Assembly (NCBI RefSeq): GCF_002261475.1
Contig: NZ_NEVN01000004.1
Span: 730,766 to 794,765 of the forward strand
From: Bordetella genomosp. 5
Lineage (GTDB): Bacteria > Pseudomonadota > Gammaproteobacteria > Burkholderiales > Burkholderiaceae_B
Length of the DNA stretch: 64,000 nt
Reading direction: 5' to 3'
Position 1 is the first letter of the stretch; every line of letters begins with the position of its first letter. Position numbers and translations under genes: made by a program. Below are positions 20,274 to 29,382 of the stretch, piece after piece. The notes below the pieces were generated by a model. That model saw only the letters and a program-made list of their open reading frames with translations, was not told the DNA's origin and made no database searches.

Positions 20274-21043
20274 CACCAGACTTTCCAGGGGGCGGTGTCG
20301 CTGCTCCACAGGGATTCGAGCAGGTTTTTCTCGCGCAGCGTGTCCATGGGCTGCCAGAAGCCCAGGTGTTCGAAGGCCTGCAGCTCGCCATCGCGGCTCA
20401 GGCGCTCGAGCGGCGCCGATTCCCAGGCGGTGCTGTCATCGTCGATGAGCGGCAGCACGCTGGGCGACAGCACGAAGAAGCCGCCATTGATCAGGCCGCC
20501 GTCGCCGCGCGGCTTTTCGGTGAAGCCCGCGACGCGCGAGCCTTCCATGCGCAGCGCGCCGTAACGGCCCGGGGGCTGCACGGCCGTGACGGTGGCCGAC
20601 TTGCCGTGGTCGCGGTGAAACGCGATCAGCTTGCCGATGTCCACGTCGGCCACGCCGTCGCCGTAGGTGAAGCAGAACGCCTCTTCGTCCTTCAGGTAGG
20701 GCGCCACGCGCTTGAGACGACCGCCGGTCATGGTGTTTTCGCCGGTGTCCACCAGCGTGACGCGCCACGGTTCGGCCTTCTGCTGATGCACTTCCATCTG
20801 GTTGCGCGCCATGTCGAACGTGACGTCGGACATGTGCAGGAAGTAGTTCGCGAAGTACTCCTTGATCATGTAGCCCTTGTAGCCGCAGCAGATGATGAAG
20901 TCATTCACGCCGTAGTGCGAATAGATCTTCATGATGTGCCACAGGATGGGCCGCCCGCCGATCTCGATCATCGGCTTGGGACGCATGTGGGTTTCTTCGG
21001 AGATGCGGGTGCCGAGGCCGCCCGCCAGAATGACTGCCTTCAT
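20273..21043 (-). CDS. rfbF: Glucose-1-phosphate cytidylyltransferase
   Basis: 256 residues. It makes CDP-glucose from CTP and glucose 1-phosphate. The N-terminal nucleotidyltransferase motif [19 protein letters not shown] is the RfbF form, distinct from RmlA. Further family marks are [14 protein letters not shown], the [11 protein letters not shown] metal-binding segment and [12 protein letters not shown]. It is the first biosynthetic enzyme of the operon. Its start overlaps the stop of the giant glycosyltransferase by 4 bp and its stop overlaps rfbG. Confidence 0.96.
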   Translation of the reverse strand: MKAVILAGGLGTRISEETHMRPKPMIEIGGRPILWHIMKIYSHYGVNDFIICCGYKGYMIKEYFANYFLHMSDVTFDMARNQMEVHQQKAEPWRVTLVDTGENTMTGGRLKRVAPYLKDEEAFCFTYGDGVADVDIGKLIAFHRDHGKSATVTAVQPPGRYGALRMEGSRVAGFTEKPRGDGGLINGGFFVLSPSVLPLIDDDSTAWESAPLERLSRDGELQAFEHLGFWQPMDTLREKNLLESLWSSDTAPWKVW

Positions 21044-24000
21044 TGGGATGACTCGCACCAGGTCTTGAACATGTCTTGGAAGGCCGCCTCGACGCGGCGG
21101 GTGAAGCCCTTGCCGTCCATCAAGGGGCTGGCCTCGAGTTCGCCGCGCAGCTTGCCGCGGATCTCGGCCAGGGCCGGAAGATCGCTGGCCAGGGCCACGA
21201 CCTTCTCGATGTATTCGTCTTCGGTATTGGCGACCCATTCCGGGTGGCCGGCGCTGTGCAGCAGCGAGCTGCCGATGCGGCCCACGCTCGGGCGGTCGGC
21301 CAGCGTGACGTAGGGCACGCCCATGTACAGCGTCTCGACCAGCGTGACGCCCGAGTTGTGCGGGAAGCAGTCCAGACCGATGTCCATCTTGCGCAGCACG
21401 TTCCAGGGCGGGCTGTTCTTGCCGATCAGCAGGCGGTCGCCGGCGATGCCTTGCGCCATGAAGCGCGCCGCCATTTCCTGCTGCAGCTGCGGTTCGCCGA
21501 AGCTGCCGCTGTCGAGCACCAGCTGAGCGTTCGGAATGCGGCGCATGATCTCCGACCACACGCGCACGGTGCGCGCGTTGATCCGGATCGATCGGCTGAG
21601 CGAGCCCAGCGTGATGCGCTCGTTGTTCAGCGCGGGCAGCTCGCTGACATGGCCCATGCCGGGCTTGGCCTGGTAGACCAGGCTGCCGTGCTCCAGGCGC
21701 CAGGGACGCTCGGCGAACAGGTGCTCGCTGCCGGCCGGTGCCATCACGCCATCGGTGAGGATGTAGTCGATGGCCTTGATACCCGTGGTGTAGCCGAAGC
21801 CCAGCCAGGTGATCGAGACCGGCGCCGGCTTGCGCGCGAACACGCTCAGGCGGTTGTGACCGGTGTGGCCGGCGAGGTCGATCAGGATGTCGATGCCGTC
21901 CTTGCGGATCTGCTCGGTCAGGGCATCGGCGCCGACGCCGCGGATGCCGACCCAGTGATCGAAATAGCCTTTGAAGCGGCGCGTGACCACGTCTTCGGTC
22001 TTGACCTCGGCATAGGCGTAGAGCTCGAACTGCGAGCGATCATGGTTCGACAGCAGCGGCTCGATGAACTCATTGCCCGAGTGCAGGCGGAAGTCGGGCG
22101 AGACATAGCCCACCTTCAGCTTGCGGCCGGGGGTGCGCGTGTTGCGGAACGGGCGCCACAGCGTATAGAGCGGCTCGCACAGGGCCTTCTCGAACTCGCG
22201 ATAAGCCTCGAAGATCTCTTCGGCCGACTTCTCGGGCGCGTAATTGGCGGCGAACAGGCGATTGTTGTGCAGCGTGGCCAGCTTCGGGAACACCTCGAGG
22301 CCGTCCTTCGCGGCCTGCTCGGCGGCGACCGCGTCGCCACGCTGGGCAAGGATGTTGACCAGGTTGGTGCGGGCGGCCTGCAGCGTCGGCTTGATCTCGA
22401 GCGCGCGCCGGCAGGCGTGCTCGGCTTCGGAGTAGCGGCCGGCGGCGGCCAGCGCGTCGCCCAGCGTCAGGTGGCTGACGGCGTTGGTCGGATCGAGCTC
22501 GAGACAGCGCCGGCCGGCGGCCAGCGCTTCGATCACGCGGCCTGCCGTGGTCAGGCACTCGCCCAGGCGGGCATAGGAGAGCTGGCGCATCGGCGCCAGA
22601 TCCAGCAATCGCAGCGCGGCCTTCAGCGCCTCTTCGATATAGCCCGAGCGGCACAGGCTGTAGACCAGGATTTCCCAACCCTGATAGTGATTCGGATGCT
22701 TGGCGAGTAGCTTGCGGGTGTCGGCAATGGCGCTGGCATAGCCTTCGCTGTTGGCCTGATCCGCCAGCTTGCGGGTGGCGGCGGCCAGCGCGGGAGAGGT
22801 CGTGCCGGTCGTGGCGGGCTCGGTCACGAACGCGTAGCCGTGATTGAGCGCCTGGCGCGTCAGCGCATCGATGTAGTGGTGCCAGAACGGGCCGGCGTGA
22901 TCGGCTTCCGACAGGCCGTTGCGCAGCAGCGCGAGCCACGTGCCATTGCCCGAGCGCAGGCCGCCGTAGCGTTTCAGGCTGGCCAGGGCGGTCGCGGCGG
23001 CGCCGGCGAATGTCACGCCCTGGGTCTTGTCGGTCTTGCCGTTCAGTTCCCACAGTTCGTCGGAGATCGTGCCGAGCGGGGTGCCGGTGGCGATCTGCTT
23101 GATGATCTTCTTCTCGACGTTGGGCGGGTTCCACGCCAGCGTTTCGTGCCACAGGTTGAACTGCGTGATGACGTTGTGGGTCAGCGCCGAGAAGTTGTGG
23201 CAGATGCCCGTCACCAGCTCGAGCGGGGCGTCGTCGGGCTGGTCGTAAGGACCGGCCTCGAGCGCGTAATAGAGCAGATTCTGGAACAGCAGGGTCTGCA
23301 GCGCCTTGTCGAGCGCGTCCTGGCTGTAGGTGCCGGGACGATCGGTCATGCCGTGTTCCAGCGCGCGCGCCAGCGCCTCGTACGCCAGGCTGGCGGGCCA
23401 GGCGTGCGCAAGGGTGTCCACCAACGCGATCGTCAGGGGATCGCTCGTGTTGAGCACCTGGCCGGCGTTGCCGAGATACATCACGCCCTTGACGGCGTAA
23501 TTCACGCTGGCGCGCATCAGGCCGGTGGCCCAGCGCAGCTCGCGCAGGCGTTCGACGTCGGGCTTGCTTTGAATGTCGGCCGTGCGGTCTTCGTGCACGA
23601 GCAGGCTGCGGCGGCTGGCGCGGCCGATCGCGAAGTCCAGGTACTGCTGGCGCATCACCTTGGGCCGTCCCAGCGCCATCAGGCTCTGCGACAGGGCCAC
23701 GTTCTGGCCGTAATGCTGCGGCAGCTCGGTGAGCGGCAGCCCGTCGCCCACGTAGGCGAGGCCCGCCTGTTGTGCGCGGTCGGTGAATTCGACGAGATAG
23801 CAGGCGTTGCTGCCCAGCAGGTAGGGCGACGGCGCGCCTGCGTCGTCGGCCAGTTCGCTGGCGAATGCCTTGGAGCTCTGATCGAGCGCGGGGCCGAGCG
23901 GATTGGTGCCGGAGATGCCGCTCTGGAACAGCGTGAGGGCGGCGCGCGCGCTCGCCTTGACCTCGTCTTCGGTCGTGGCGTCGTGCGCGTGCAGCATGAT

Positions 24001-24501
24001 CGCGTCGCGCACGATCTCGGCCGCCTTCGCGCCGGGATTGGTGGCGTAGTCGACGAACACCACGCCCGCCGGAGCCAGCACGCTGCGGCACCACATCAGC
24101 AGGGCCGTCTGGGCGTCGTTGCCCAGCGCGCTAAACAAACCTCGCACCAGGATGTAGTCGAACGGGCCCACCCCGGTCTGCCAGTCGAGCAGCTCCTCGA
24201 ACTGCAGGGCCTGCAGCGAGAGGTTGTCTAGGCCCAGCAGCTCGGCGTGGCGGCGGCCGCGTTCGATGGCTTCCGGATTGGTGTCCACGCCCTGCACGGT
24301 GGCCCGCGGGTACGCCTGCGCGAGCGGCAGCAGGTTCTCGGCGGCGGCGCAGCCGATCTCCAGCACGCGCGCCGTGTCGAGCGGCGTGGTGGCGATGCCG
24401 TAGAGATGGGCGCTGGCGCGCAGATGGCCAGGCGAGAGCGTGTAGTCGAGCCGTTTGGCGCTTGCGATGGCGTTCGGACTCTGGGGGGCCGTGTTGAGCA
24501 T
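21040..24501 (-). CDS. Putative flagellin glycosyltransferase: methyltransferase + TPR + OGT-like (GT41) fusion
   Basis: 1153 residues from the ATG at 24501; starts at 24546 and 24561 are possible, but 24561 sits on a candidate promoter's start site. Domains in order: a SAM methyltransferase (about 20-180; [16 protein letters not shown]), a methyltransferase regulatory domain (about 205-305; [29 protein letters not shown]), a helical region, TPR repeats (about 590-750), and a C-terminal O-GlcNAc-transferase-like domain (about 795-1150; [52 protein letters not shown]). Related OGT-type proteins beside fliC glycosylate flagellin Ser/Thr. Position just behind fliC and 4-bp overlap with rfbF support that role. 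Cytoplasmic, with no signal peptide. Confidence 0.88.
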   Translation of the reverse strand: MLNTAPQSPNAIASAKRLDYTLSPGHLRASAHLYGIATTPLDTARVLEIGCAAAENLLPLAQAYPRATVQGVDTNPEAIERGRRHAELLGLDNLSLQALQFEELLDWQTGVGPFDYILVRGLFSALGNDAQTALLMWCRSVLAPAGVVFVDYATNPGAKAAEIVRDAIMLHAHDATTEDEVKASARAALTLFQSGISGTNPLGPALDQSSKAFASELADDAGAPSPYLLGSNACYLVEFTDRAQQAGLAYVGDGLPLTELPQHYGQNVALSQSLMALGRPKVMRQQYLDFAIGRASRRSLLVHEDRTADIQSKPDVERLRELRWATGLMRASVNYAVKGVMYLGNAGQVLNTSDPLTIALVDTLAHAWPASLAYEALARALEHGMTDRPGTYSQDALDKALQTLLFQNLLYYALEAGPYDQPDDAPLELVTGICHNFSALTHNVITQFNLWHETLAWNPPNVEKKIIKQIATGTPLGTISDELWELNGKTDKTQGVTFAGAAATALASLKRYGGLRSGNGTWLALLRNGLSEADHAGPFWHHYIDALTRQALNHGYAFVTEPATTGTTSPALAAATRKLADQANSEGYASAIADTRKLLAKHPNHYQGWEILVYSLCRSGYIEEALKAALRLLDLAPMRQLSYARLGECLTTAGRVIEALAAGRRCLELDPTNAVSHLTLGDALAAAGRYSEAEHACRRALEIKPTLQAARTNLVNILAQRGDAVAAEQAAKDGLEVFPKLATLHNNRLFAANYAPEKSAEEIFEAYREFEKALCEPLYTLWRPFRNTRTPGRKLKVGYVSPDFRLHSGNEFIEPLLSNHDRSQFELYAYAEVKTEDVVTRRFKGYFDHWVGIRGVGADALTEQIRKDGIDILIDLAGHTGHNRLSVFARKPAPVSITWLGFGYTTGIKAIDYILTDGVMAPAGSEHLFAERPWRLEHGSLVYQAKPGMGHVSELPALNNERITLGSLSRSIRINARTVRVWSEIMRRIPNAQLVLDSGSFGEPQLQQEMAARFMAQGIAGDRLLIGKNSPPWNVLRKMDIGLDCFPHNSGVTLVETLYMGVPYVTLADRPSVGRIGSSLLHSAGHPEWVANTEDEYIEKVVALASDLPALAEIRGKLRGELEASPLMDGKGFTRRVEAAFQDMFKTWCESSQ

Positions 24502-24567
24502 GGTGATGAGGGTCGCGAAAGCGGCTCCATTAGTGATGGAGGGCATTCTACGAAGCGGCATCCCCCG

Positions 24568-24595
24568 GCATTACGCCAATTAATCCGGCAAACAA
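24568..24595 (-). promoter_or_regulatory. Candidate promoter of the flagellin-glycan operon
   Basis: In the AT-rich gap between the fliC terminator and the glycosyltransferase, the minus strand reads TTGTTT, 16 bp, TAATGC. The match is weak. A separate promoter is plausible because a strong terminator lies behind fliC. Confidence 0.3.
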
Positions 24596-24692
24596 TGCCT
24601 ATATTGGTGGGCTCGCGATGCGCGCCCGGGCCGACCGGGGGACGGAGGCGCCGCTCCTGTCGGCCCGCGGCGCGACCCGGTGCGCGCCCATG

Positions 24693-24726
24693 AAAAAAAC
24701 CGCCCCAGGGTTTCCCCTGGGGCGGT
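24693..24726 (-). terminator. Rho-independent terminator of fliC
   Basis: Perfect 12-bp stem (ACCGCCCCAGGG with CCCTGGGGCGGT) and 4-nt loop, followed on the minus strand by seven T. It lies about 50 bp after the fliC stop and separates fliC from the glycan operon. Confidence 0.92.
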
Positions 24727-24777
24727 TCTCGATCAGCGAGAGGGAAGGCGAGCCCTCCCTCCGTGACGCGGCTACGA

Positions 24778-26286
24778 TTAACGCAGCAGCGACAGGACCG
24801 TTTGCGGCACTTGGTTGGCCTGCGCCAGCACCGAGGTACCAGCTTGTTGCAGGATCTGAGCCTTGGTCATGTTCGACACTTCGACAGCGTAGTCGGCATC
24901 TTCGATACGCGAACGGGCGGCGGACAGGTTGTTCACCGTGTTGTTCAGGTTCGTGATGGTCGACTCGAAGCGGTTCTGGATCGCGCCCAGGTCGCTACGC
25001 AGTGCGTCAACGCTGGCCAGCGCATCGTCGATCGAGGCCAGGGGGTCGGCGTTGAGCTTGTCGCCCAGCGTGACCTTGCCGTCGGTGGCGATTTGCGCCT
25101 TGTAGTACACGTCGGCGCCGTTGGCTTGGCCCTTGACGACGTAGCCGCCATCGCTGTTAGCGAAGACTTGCGGGTTCGAACCGACTTGCGTGGCCGACAG
25201 ACCCGACAGGTCAGCCGTCACGGCCGGCACGGTCGAGGGGATTTCGTAATCGCCGACAACGGCGGTTGCGTCCGAAGCCAGGTTGGTAGCGGCAGCGGAG
25301 GTGTCGTACTCAACCGTGCCGTCGGTGGCGAACGTGCCAGCCCAGCCGGTCGAGCCGCCATCGGTCGACACGAAGAAGTTGCCCGACGAGTCCAGGTAGA
25401 CTTCCGGAGCGGCGCCCGTGTTGGCATCTTCGAAGCGGACGTCGTCAGCGTTGACGGTCACGCCGCCGCCGACAGCGATCTGCTGGCCAGCGGTAGCCGC
25501 GGTAGCCGTAGCGGCAACCGTGGTGGTCGAGTCGAATTGCAGTTCGCCGGTGGCGTTGTCGTAGCCGGTGACTTCGTAGAAGGCCGAGCCGTCGTTCGAG
25601 ACATACAGCTTCTCGGGATCAGCGTCGTCCACATACACATCCCACGGGCCAGCCGTGTTGGTGTCGACGGCGTTCAGGGCGACCGAGGTGGTCGTGCCGG
25701 CCGGCGTCACGGTCGTGACGGGCGAGGCAGCCAGCTTCGTGGTGTCGAACTTGGCGTTCGTGACGTCCAGGTTGCCGAGGCCGAGCGTGGCAGCGTTGAT
25801 CTGCTTCAGGTCGATCTTGATGACTTCGTTGTCGTTCGCGCCGACTTGGATCGTCAGGGTTTGCTCGTCAGCCAGAACCTTGACGCCGTTGAATTGGGTC
25901 TGTTCCGACACGCGGGTGATTTCGCCCAGACGCTGGGTGATTTCAGCCTGGATCGATTCCAGGTCGCTCTTCGAGTTCGTGCCGTTGACGGCTTGAACGG
26001 TCAGTTCGCGAACGCGCTGCAGGTTGTTGTTGATTTCGTTCAGGGCGCCTTCGGTCGTTTGAGCGATCGAGATACCGTCGTTGGCGTTACGAGCGGCTTG
26101 GGTCAGACCCTTGACGTTGGCGGTGAAGCGGTTGGCGATGGCTTGGCCAGCGGCGTCGTCCTTGGCGCTGTTGATGCGCAGACCCGACGACAGGCGCTCG
26201 ATGGCGGAACCCAGAGCCGATTGGGACTTGTTCAGGTTGTTCTGAGCAACGAGCGACAAGTAGTTGGTATTGATAACAGCAGCCAT
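24778..26286 (-). CDS. fliC: Flagellin
   Basis: 502 residues from the ATG at 26286 (MAAVINTNYLSLVAQNNLNK), with a GGGAGCT ribosome site. It is the filament subunit, exported by the flagellar type III system and polymerised at the tip. The conserved N-terminal D0/D1 (SALGSAIERLSSGLRINSAKDDAAGQAIANRF) and C-terminal D1/D0 (SRIEDADYAVEVSNMTKAQILQQAG, ending QVPQTVLSLLR) frame a central region (about 165-410) that is variable and very rich in Ala, Thr, Ser, Asp and Gly. That exposed part is the likely glycan acceptor for the operon next door. A sigma-28-type promoter lies about 110 bp upstream and a strong terminator downstream. Confidence 0.98.
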   Translation of the reverse strand: MAAVINTNYLSLVAQNNLNKSQSALGSAIERLSSGLRINSAKDDAAGQAIANRFTANVKGLTQAARNANDGISIAQTTEGALNEINNNLQRVRELTVQAVNGTNSKSDLESIQAEITQRLGEITRVSEQTQFNGVKVLADEQTLTIQVGANDNEVIKIDLKQINAATLGLGNLDVTNAKFDTTKLAASPVTTVTPAGTTTSVALNAVDTNTAGPWDVYVDDADPEKLYVSNDGSAFYEVTGYDNATGELQFDSTTTVAATATAATAGQQIAVGGGVTVNADDVRFEDANTGAAPEVYLDSSGNFFVSTDGGSTGWAGTFATDGTVEYDTSAAATNLASDATAVVGDYEIPSTVPAVTADLSGLSATQVGSNPQVFANSDGGYVVKGQANGADVYYKAQIATDGKVTLGDKLNADPLASIDDALASVDALRSDLGAIQNRFESTITNLNNTVNNLSAARSRIEDADYAVEVSNMTKAQILQQAGTSVLAQANQVPQTVLSLLR

Positions 26287-26395
26287 GAATAGCTCCCAAG
26301 AGAGAAAGGCATCTTCAAACTGGGCAGCCGAGCCGCCCAACAGTTGCAGTGACTGTCAGAGTCTTTACAGCTCCGATCAGTGTCCCGCTGCCTGG

Positions 26396-26422
26396 ATAAC
26401 GTCGGGGCCAAACAAATCTTTA
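26396..26422 (-). promoter_or_regulatory. Sigma-28 (FliA) promoter of fliC
   Basis: On the minus strand TAAAGATT, 11 bp, GACGTTAT, against the consensus TAAAGTTT-N11-GCCGATAA. The -35 is nearly perfect. The -10 shares the CGTTA core with the flgM and flgK promoters in this window. Confidence 0.7.
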
Positions 26423-26997
26423 GGCCTTTAGTTCGCTGTTACACATTTTTTTTGGGCTGGGGTTTCTTGCGAGGCCGACCGGGCAGGGGGGCACGCCTAT
26501 CTGTATGGCGGGGATTCGGCAACTTGCGACGCGGTGTTCCGGCGACCTTGCGACGGGTCCTCGCAAGGTGGGTTCGACTGGCCGTATGGGCGCTCGGGAA
26601 GGGGGCTAAAGACCACTCCGAGCCTGCCGGGCTCGTAACATTTGGCAATGCTCAGGCGCGCTATATGTGTCGACAGTGGATACATATTACTAACGCCTCG
26701 CGTTGCGTAACGATACATTCGGCAGACTCGCGGGTCGTTTAGCTGCGGGTTTCCCCCAGGATTTTCGGCCGTTTCGCCGAGAACGTAACGAATGCCGACG
26801 CCTTAAAAGCCTGTAAATCCGTGTTTGTAAGGCGCGAGTTACGTCATTTCGCGCGTTGCATTGCAATCTTTTCGGCGAGTTGTTGCATTGCCCCTGCTCG
26901 CGCGAAAGAGCGTGGCGGCGGTGCGATCCGTCGAAAAGGCGATTGACGGCCCGCGTCGGCGGGGCGCGCAGCCCGGCCCGCAAGGCGCGCATGAGGT
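26423..26997. other. Non-coding spacer between fliC promoter and repeat cluster
   Basis: I see no supported gene. A short basic reading frame on the minus strand (26439-26648) is discussed in the findings. The stretch is less GC-rich around 26620-26880. Otherwise nothing recognisable. Confidence 0.5.
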
Positions 26998-27053
26998 GGC
27001 GGCCCGCGTAGGGCGGCCCGCGCAGGGCGGCCCGCGCAGGGCGGCCCGCGTAG
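26998..27053. repeat. Four tandem 14-bp GC-rich repeats
   Basis: Four head-to-tail copies of GGCGGCCCGCGYAG (26998, 27012, 27026, 27040), with one variable base, followed by a partial copy. Degenerate relatives extend on both sides. Non-coding, between fliC and fliA. Confidence 0.9.
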
Positions 27054-27109
27054 GGCGACCCCGTAAGGCGCGACCGGCGTAATGCGATAGGCGAGGAGAG
27101 GGCCTGCGG

Positions 27110-27140
27110 GCTCGTGCGCGGCGCATGCGCCGGCACGAGC
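27110..27140 (-). other. Strong hairpin after fliA
   Basis: GCTCGTGC (27110-27117) pairs perfectly with GCACGAGC (27133-27140), with a further paired GGCGC/GCGCC inside. It lies 10 bp beyond the fliA stop. No T-run follows on the minus strand, so it may be a weak terminator or a 3' stabilising structure. Confidence 0.5.
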
Positions 27141-27150
27141 GACCGCGCGG

Positions 27151-27894
27151 TCAGATGACCTGCGAGAGCAGGCCGTGTTCGGGGAGCTCGCCCCAGGCTT
27201 GTTCGCTCAGCGAGGAGCGCAGCCGGGCGGTCGCCTGCGTGCGGAGTTGGCAGACGCGCGCCTCGGTCACGTTGAGCACCGCGCCGATTTCCTTGAGGTT
27301 GAGGCCCTGCTCGTAATAGAGGGAGAGCAGCAGCTTCTCACGATCGGGCAGCTTGTCGATGGCCTGGATCAGCGCGGCGCGCAGGTCGGTGGCCAGCAGT
27401 GCATTGAGCGGGTTGCCGCTGCTCTCGCTGGCCGCGCCTTCGCTCCAGTCGAGATCGCCCGCGTCATCGCCGCCCATGCCTTCGTAATGCACGATTTGCA
27501 GGCCTTGCGCGTCGGTCAGCATGCTCTGGTATTCGTCCAGCGGCACGCCGAGCTCCTGTGCGATCTCGGTCTCGGTGGGCGAGCGCATGAGCTGTTGCTC
27601 CTTGCGCTGGATGGCGGTTTCGATCTTTCGGCTCTTGCTGCGCACGCTGCGCGGCAGCCAGTCCTGGCTGCGCAATTCGTCGAGCATGGCGCCGCGGATG
27701 CGCGAGGTGGCATACGTCTCGAACTGCGCGTCCGGGCTCTCCTGATAGCGCCGCACGGCATCGAGCAGACCGATCATGCCGGCCTGGATGAGGTCGTCCA
27801 ATTGCACGCTGGCCGGCAAGCGGGCCAGCAACTGCAGCGCCAGTTTGCGAACCAGCGGTGCGTATTGGACCAAGCTGTCTTCTGCGTTGGGCAT
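27151..27894 (-). CDS. fliA: RNA polymerase sigma-28 factor for flagellar genes
   Basis: 247 residues, the usual FliA length. It directs RNA polymerase to late flagellar promoters and is held inactive by FlgM. Seen: sigma region 2 (LDDLIQAGMIGLLDAVRRY, then QFETYATSRIRGAMLDELRSQDW), region 3 (ETEIAQELGVPLDEYQ) and region 4 with its helix-turn-helix (LPDREKLLLSLYYEQGLNLKEIGAVL, VTEARVCQLR). It is divergent from flhDC across a 430-bp AT-rich spacer, and presumably FlhDC-dependent. Confidence 0.97.
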   Translation of the reverse strand: MPNAEDSLVQYAPLVRKLALQLLARLPASVQLDDLIQAGMIGLLDAVRRYQESPDAQFETYATSRIRGAMLDELRSQDWLPRSVRSKSRKIETAIQRKEQQLMRSPTETEIAQELGVPLDEYQSMLTDAQGLQIVHYEGMGGDDAGDLDWSEGAASESSGNPLNALLATDLRAALIQAIDKLPDREKLLLSLYYEQGLNLKEIGAVLNVTEARVCQLRTQATARLRSSLSEQAWGELPEHGLLSQVI

Positions 27895-28020
27895 TCAGGT
27901 TCAGTCTGCAGGTGTCTCACGAATCTCGCTGTGAGATGGGTGTTGCATAGTTGCGACATATGAGGCTAGCCGGCTCGGATGGCCGGAGACGGTCGTCTAC
28001 GCCTGCTAACCCGTAGATTG

Positions 28021-28260
28021 TCGACAAATGGCGCTGTTTCATTCTATGAAGAACGCAACTTTTTGCGCGTTTGTTTGCGCATTTGCGATTCTGGCGCTGC
28101 AAGAGATGTAACGAGTAACTGTCAAGCTCGAAGAAAGTCTGAAAAAAATCAATGTTTCGTCATAAAAGTCATAGAAAATGACAGGGTGCATGTTAAATTG
28201 CATGCAAATTGCGATCAAATGATACATTTCGCATTAAGACGAAAACAGGTCTGCGTGAGG
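28021..28260. promoter_or_regulatory. AT-rich regulatory region of the flhDC master operon
   Basis: Markedly AT-rich island in an otherwise GC-rich window, between divergent fliA and flhD. It holds a triple half-site, GTCAT (28159), GTCAT (28168) and ATGAC (28178), and a perfect palindrome TTGCATGCAA near 28197-28206. No single promoter stands out. It is the expected integration site for regulators of motility. Confidence 0.6.
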
Positions 28261-28323
28261 TTTCTCGGGGGCGCGGATCTGGACTTCTTCACCCCGGCTA
28301 GACATCGTCAACGGAGTACCAAA

Positions 28324-28647
28324 GTGAAAACCGCCGATAGTTCCTTGCTCGCCGATATACGCGAAGTGAATCTCTCGTATCTGCTGCTTGCCCAACGCAT
28401 GTTGCGAGACGATTACGCGGCCTCCATGTTTCGCCTGGGTTTCAGCAATGAGGTCGCGGACATTCTGATGCGCCTGTCGCCCGCTCAGCTGGTGAAGCTG
28501 GCCAGCTCGAGCTCGCTGCTGTGCCGTTTCCGTTTCGACGATTACAGCTTGTTGTCGGCGTTGACCCAGGATGTGCTGGGCGGTGCCCTGCAACAAGCTC
28601 ATGCCACGATTCTGCTGGCCAAACAGCCAGTCGAAGAGTTGGCCTGA
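28324..28647 (+). CDS. flhD: Flagellar master regulator subunit FlhD
   Basis: 107 residues, starting at a GTG (28324) with a GGAG ribosome site 8 nt upstream. The frame is open further 5' but without similarity. FlhD marks: [41 protein letters not shown], and a Cys-containing LCRFRFDD segment. With FlhC it forms the FlhD4C2 activator of early flagellar operons. It is followed by flhC after 28 bp. Confidence 0.96.
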   Translation: MKTADSSLLADIREVNLSYLLLAQRMLRDDYAASMFRLGFSNEVADILMRLSPAQLVKLASSSSLLCRFRFDDYSLLSALTQDVLGGALQQAHATILLAKQPVEELA

Positions 28648-28675
28648 CCAACCGCTCACTGAGCAGGAAGGCGGT

Positions 28676-29260
28676 ATGCCAGTAAAAAGCGTTTCACAGG
28701 AAGCCGACGAGATTCTGTTGGCCAGTGCAATGATCACACTCGGGGCGCGGCTTCAAGTACTCGAAGCCGAGACCAGCCTCAGCCATGACCGGCTTGCGCG
28801 CCTGTATCGCGAAATCCGGGGCTGCTCGCCACCCAAGGGCATGTTGCCGTTCTCGGTGGACTGGTTCATGACCTGGTTGCCGAACATTCACTCGTCGTTG
28901 TTCTACAACGTCTACTCCTTCCTCAATACGCGGACCTCGAGCAAGGGTGTGCGCGCCGTGATCGACGCCTATCGTCTGTATCTCGAGCACGCCCAGACCG
29001 ACGCCACGCAGCCGGCAGGTTCGGAGCCGGTGCTGAGCTTCACGCGGGCCTGGATGCTGGTGCGCTTCTTCGACAGTGGCATGCTGCAGTTGTCGTCGTG
29101 CCGTCAGTGCGGCGGGCATTTCATCGCCCACGCGCACGATCCGCAGACCGACTTCGTGTGCGCCATCTGCCGTCCGCCACCCCGTGCGGGCAAGACGCGC
29201 GCGGCGGCTCGTGCACGGGCCAACGCGGGTACGCCGGCACGCGCCGAACAGGCTTCCTGA
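28676..29260 (+). CDS. flhC: Flagellar master regulator subunit FlhC
   Basis: 194 residues from the ATG at 28676 with an AGGAAGG ribosome site; the longer frame upstream overlaps flhD and is rejected. FlhC is the main DNA-binding partner of FlhD. The zinc site is visible as CRQCGG and CAIC near residues 142-162. Also typical are [21 protein letters not shown] and FNAL-like [19 protein letters not shown]. The C-terminal tail is basic and Ala/Arg-rich ([14 protein letters not shown]), which may add nonspecific DNA contacts. Confidence 0.96.
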   Translation: MPVKSVSQEADEILLASAMITLGARLQVLEAETSLSHDRLARLYREIRGCSPPKGMLPFSVDWFMTWLPNIHSSLFYNVYSFLNTRTSSKGVRAVIDAYRLYLEHAQTDATQPAGSEPVLSFTRAWMLVRFFDSGMLQLSSCRQCGGHFIAHAHDPQTDFVCAICRPPPRAGKTRAAARARANAGTPARAEQAS

Positions 29261-29382
29261 CCCCCCAGGGAAGGCCAAACACGCCAAAAGCCCCAAAAAA
29301 CCCCCCGTAACCCGCGTTTTTGCGACAGGGTCCTCGGGGGATCATTGTCGCCAGTTTTAGACTACGTTGGCAGAGGCCTGAT

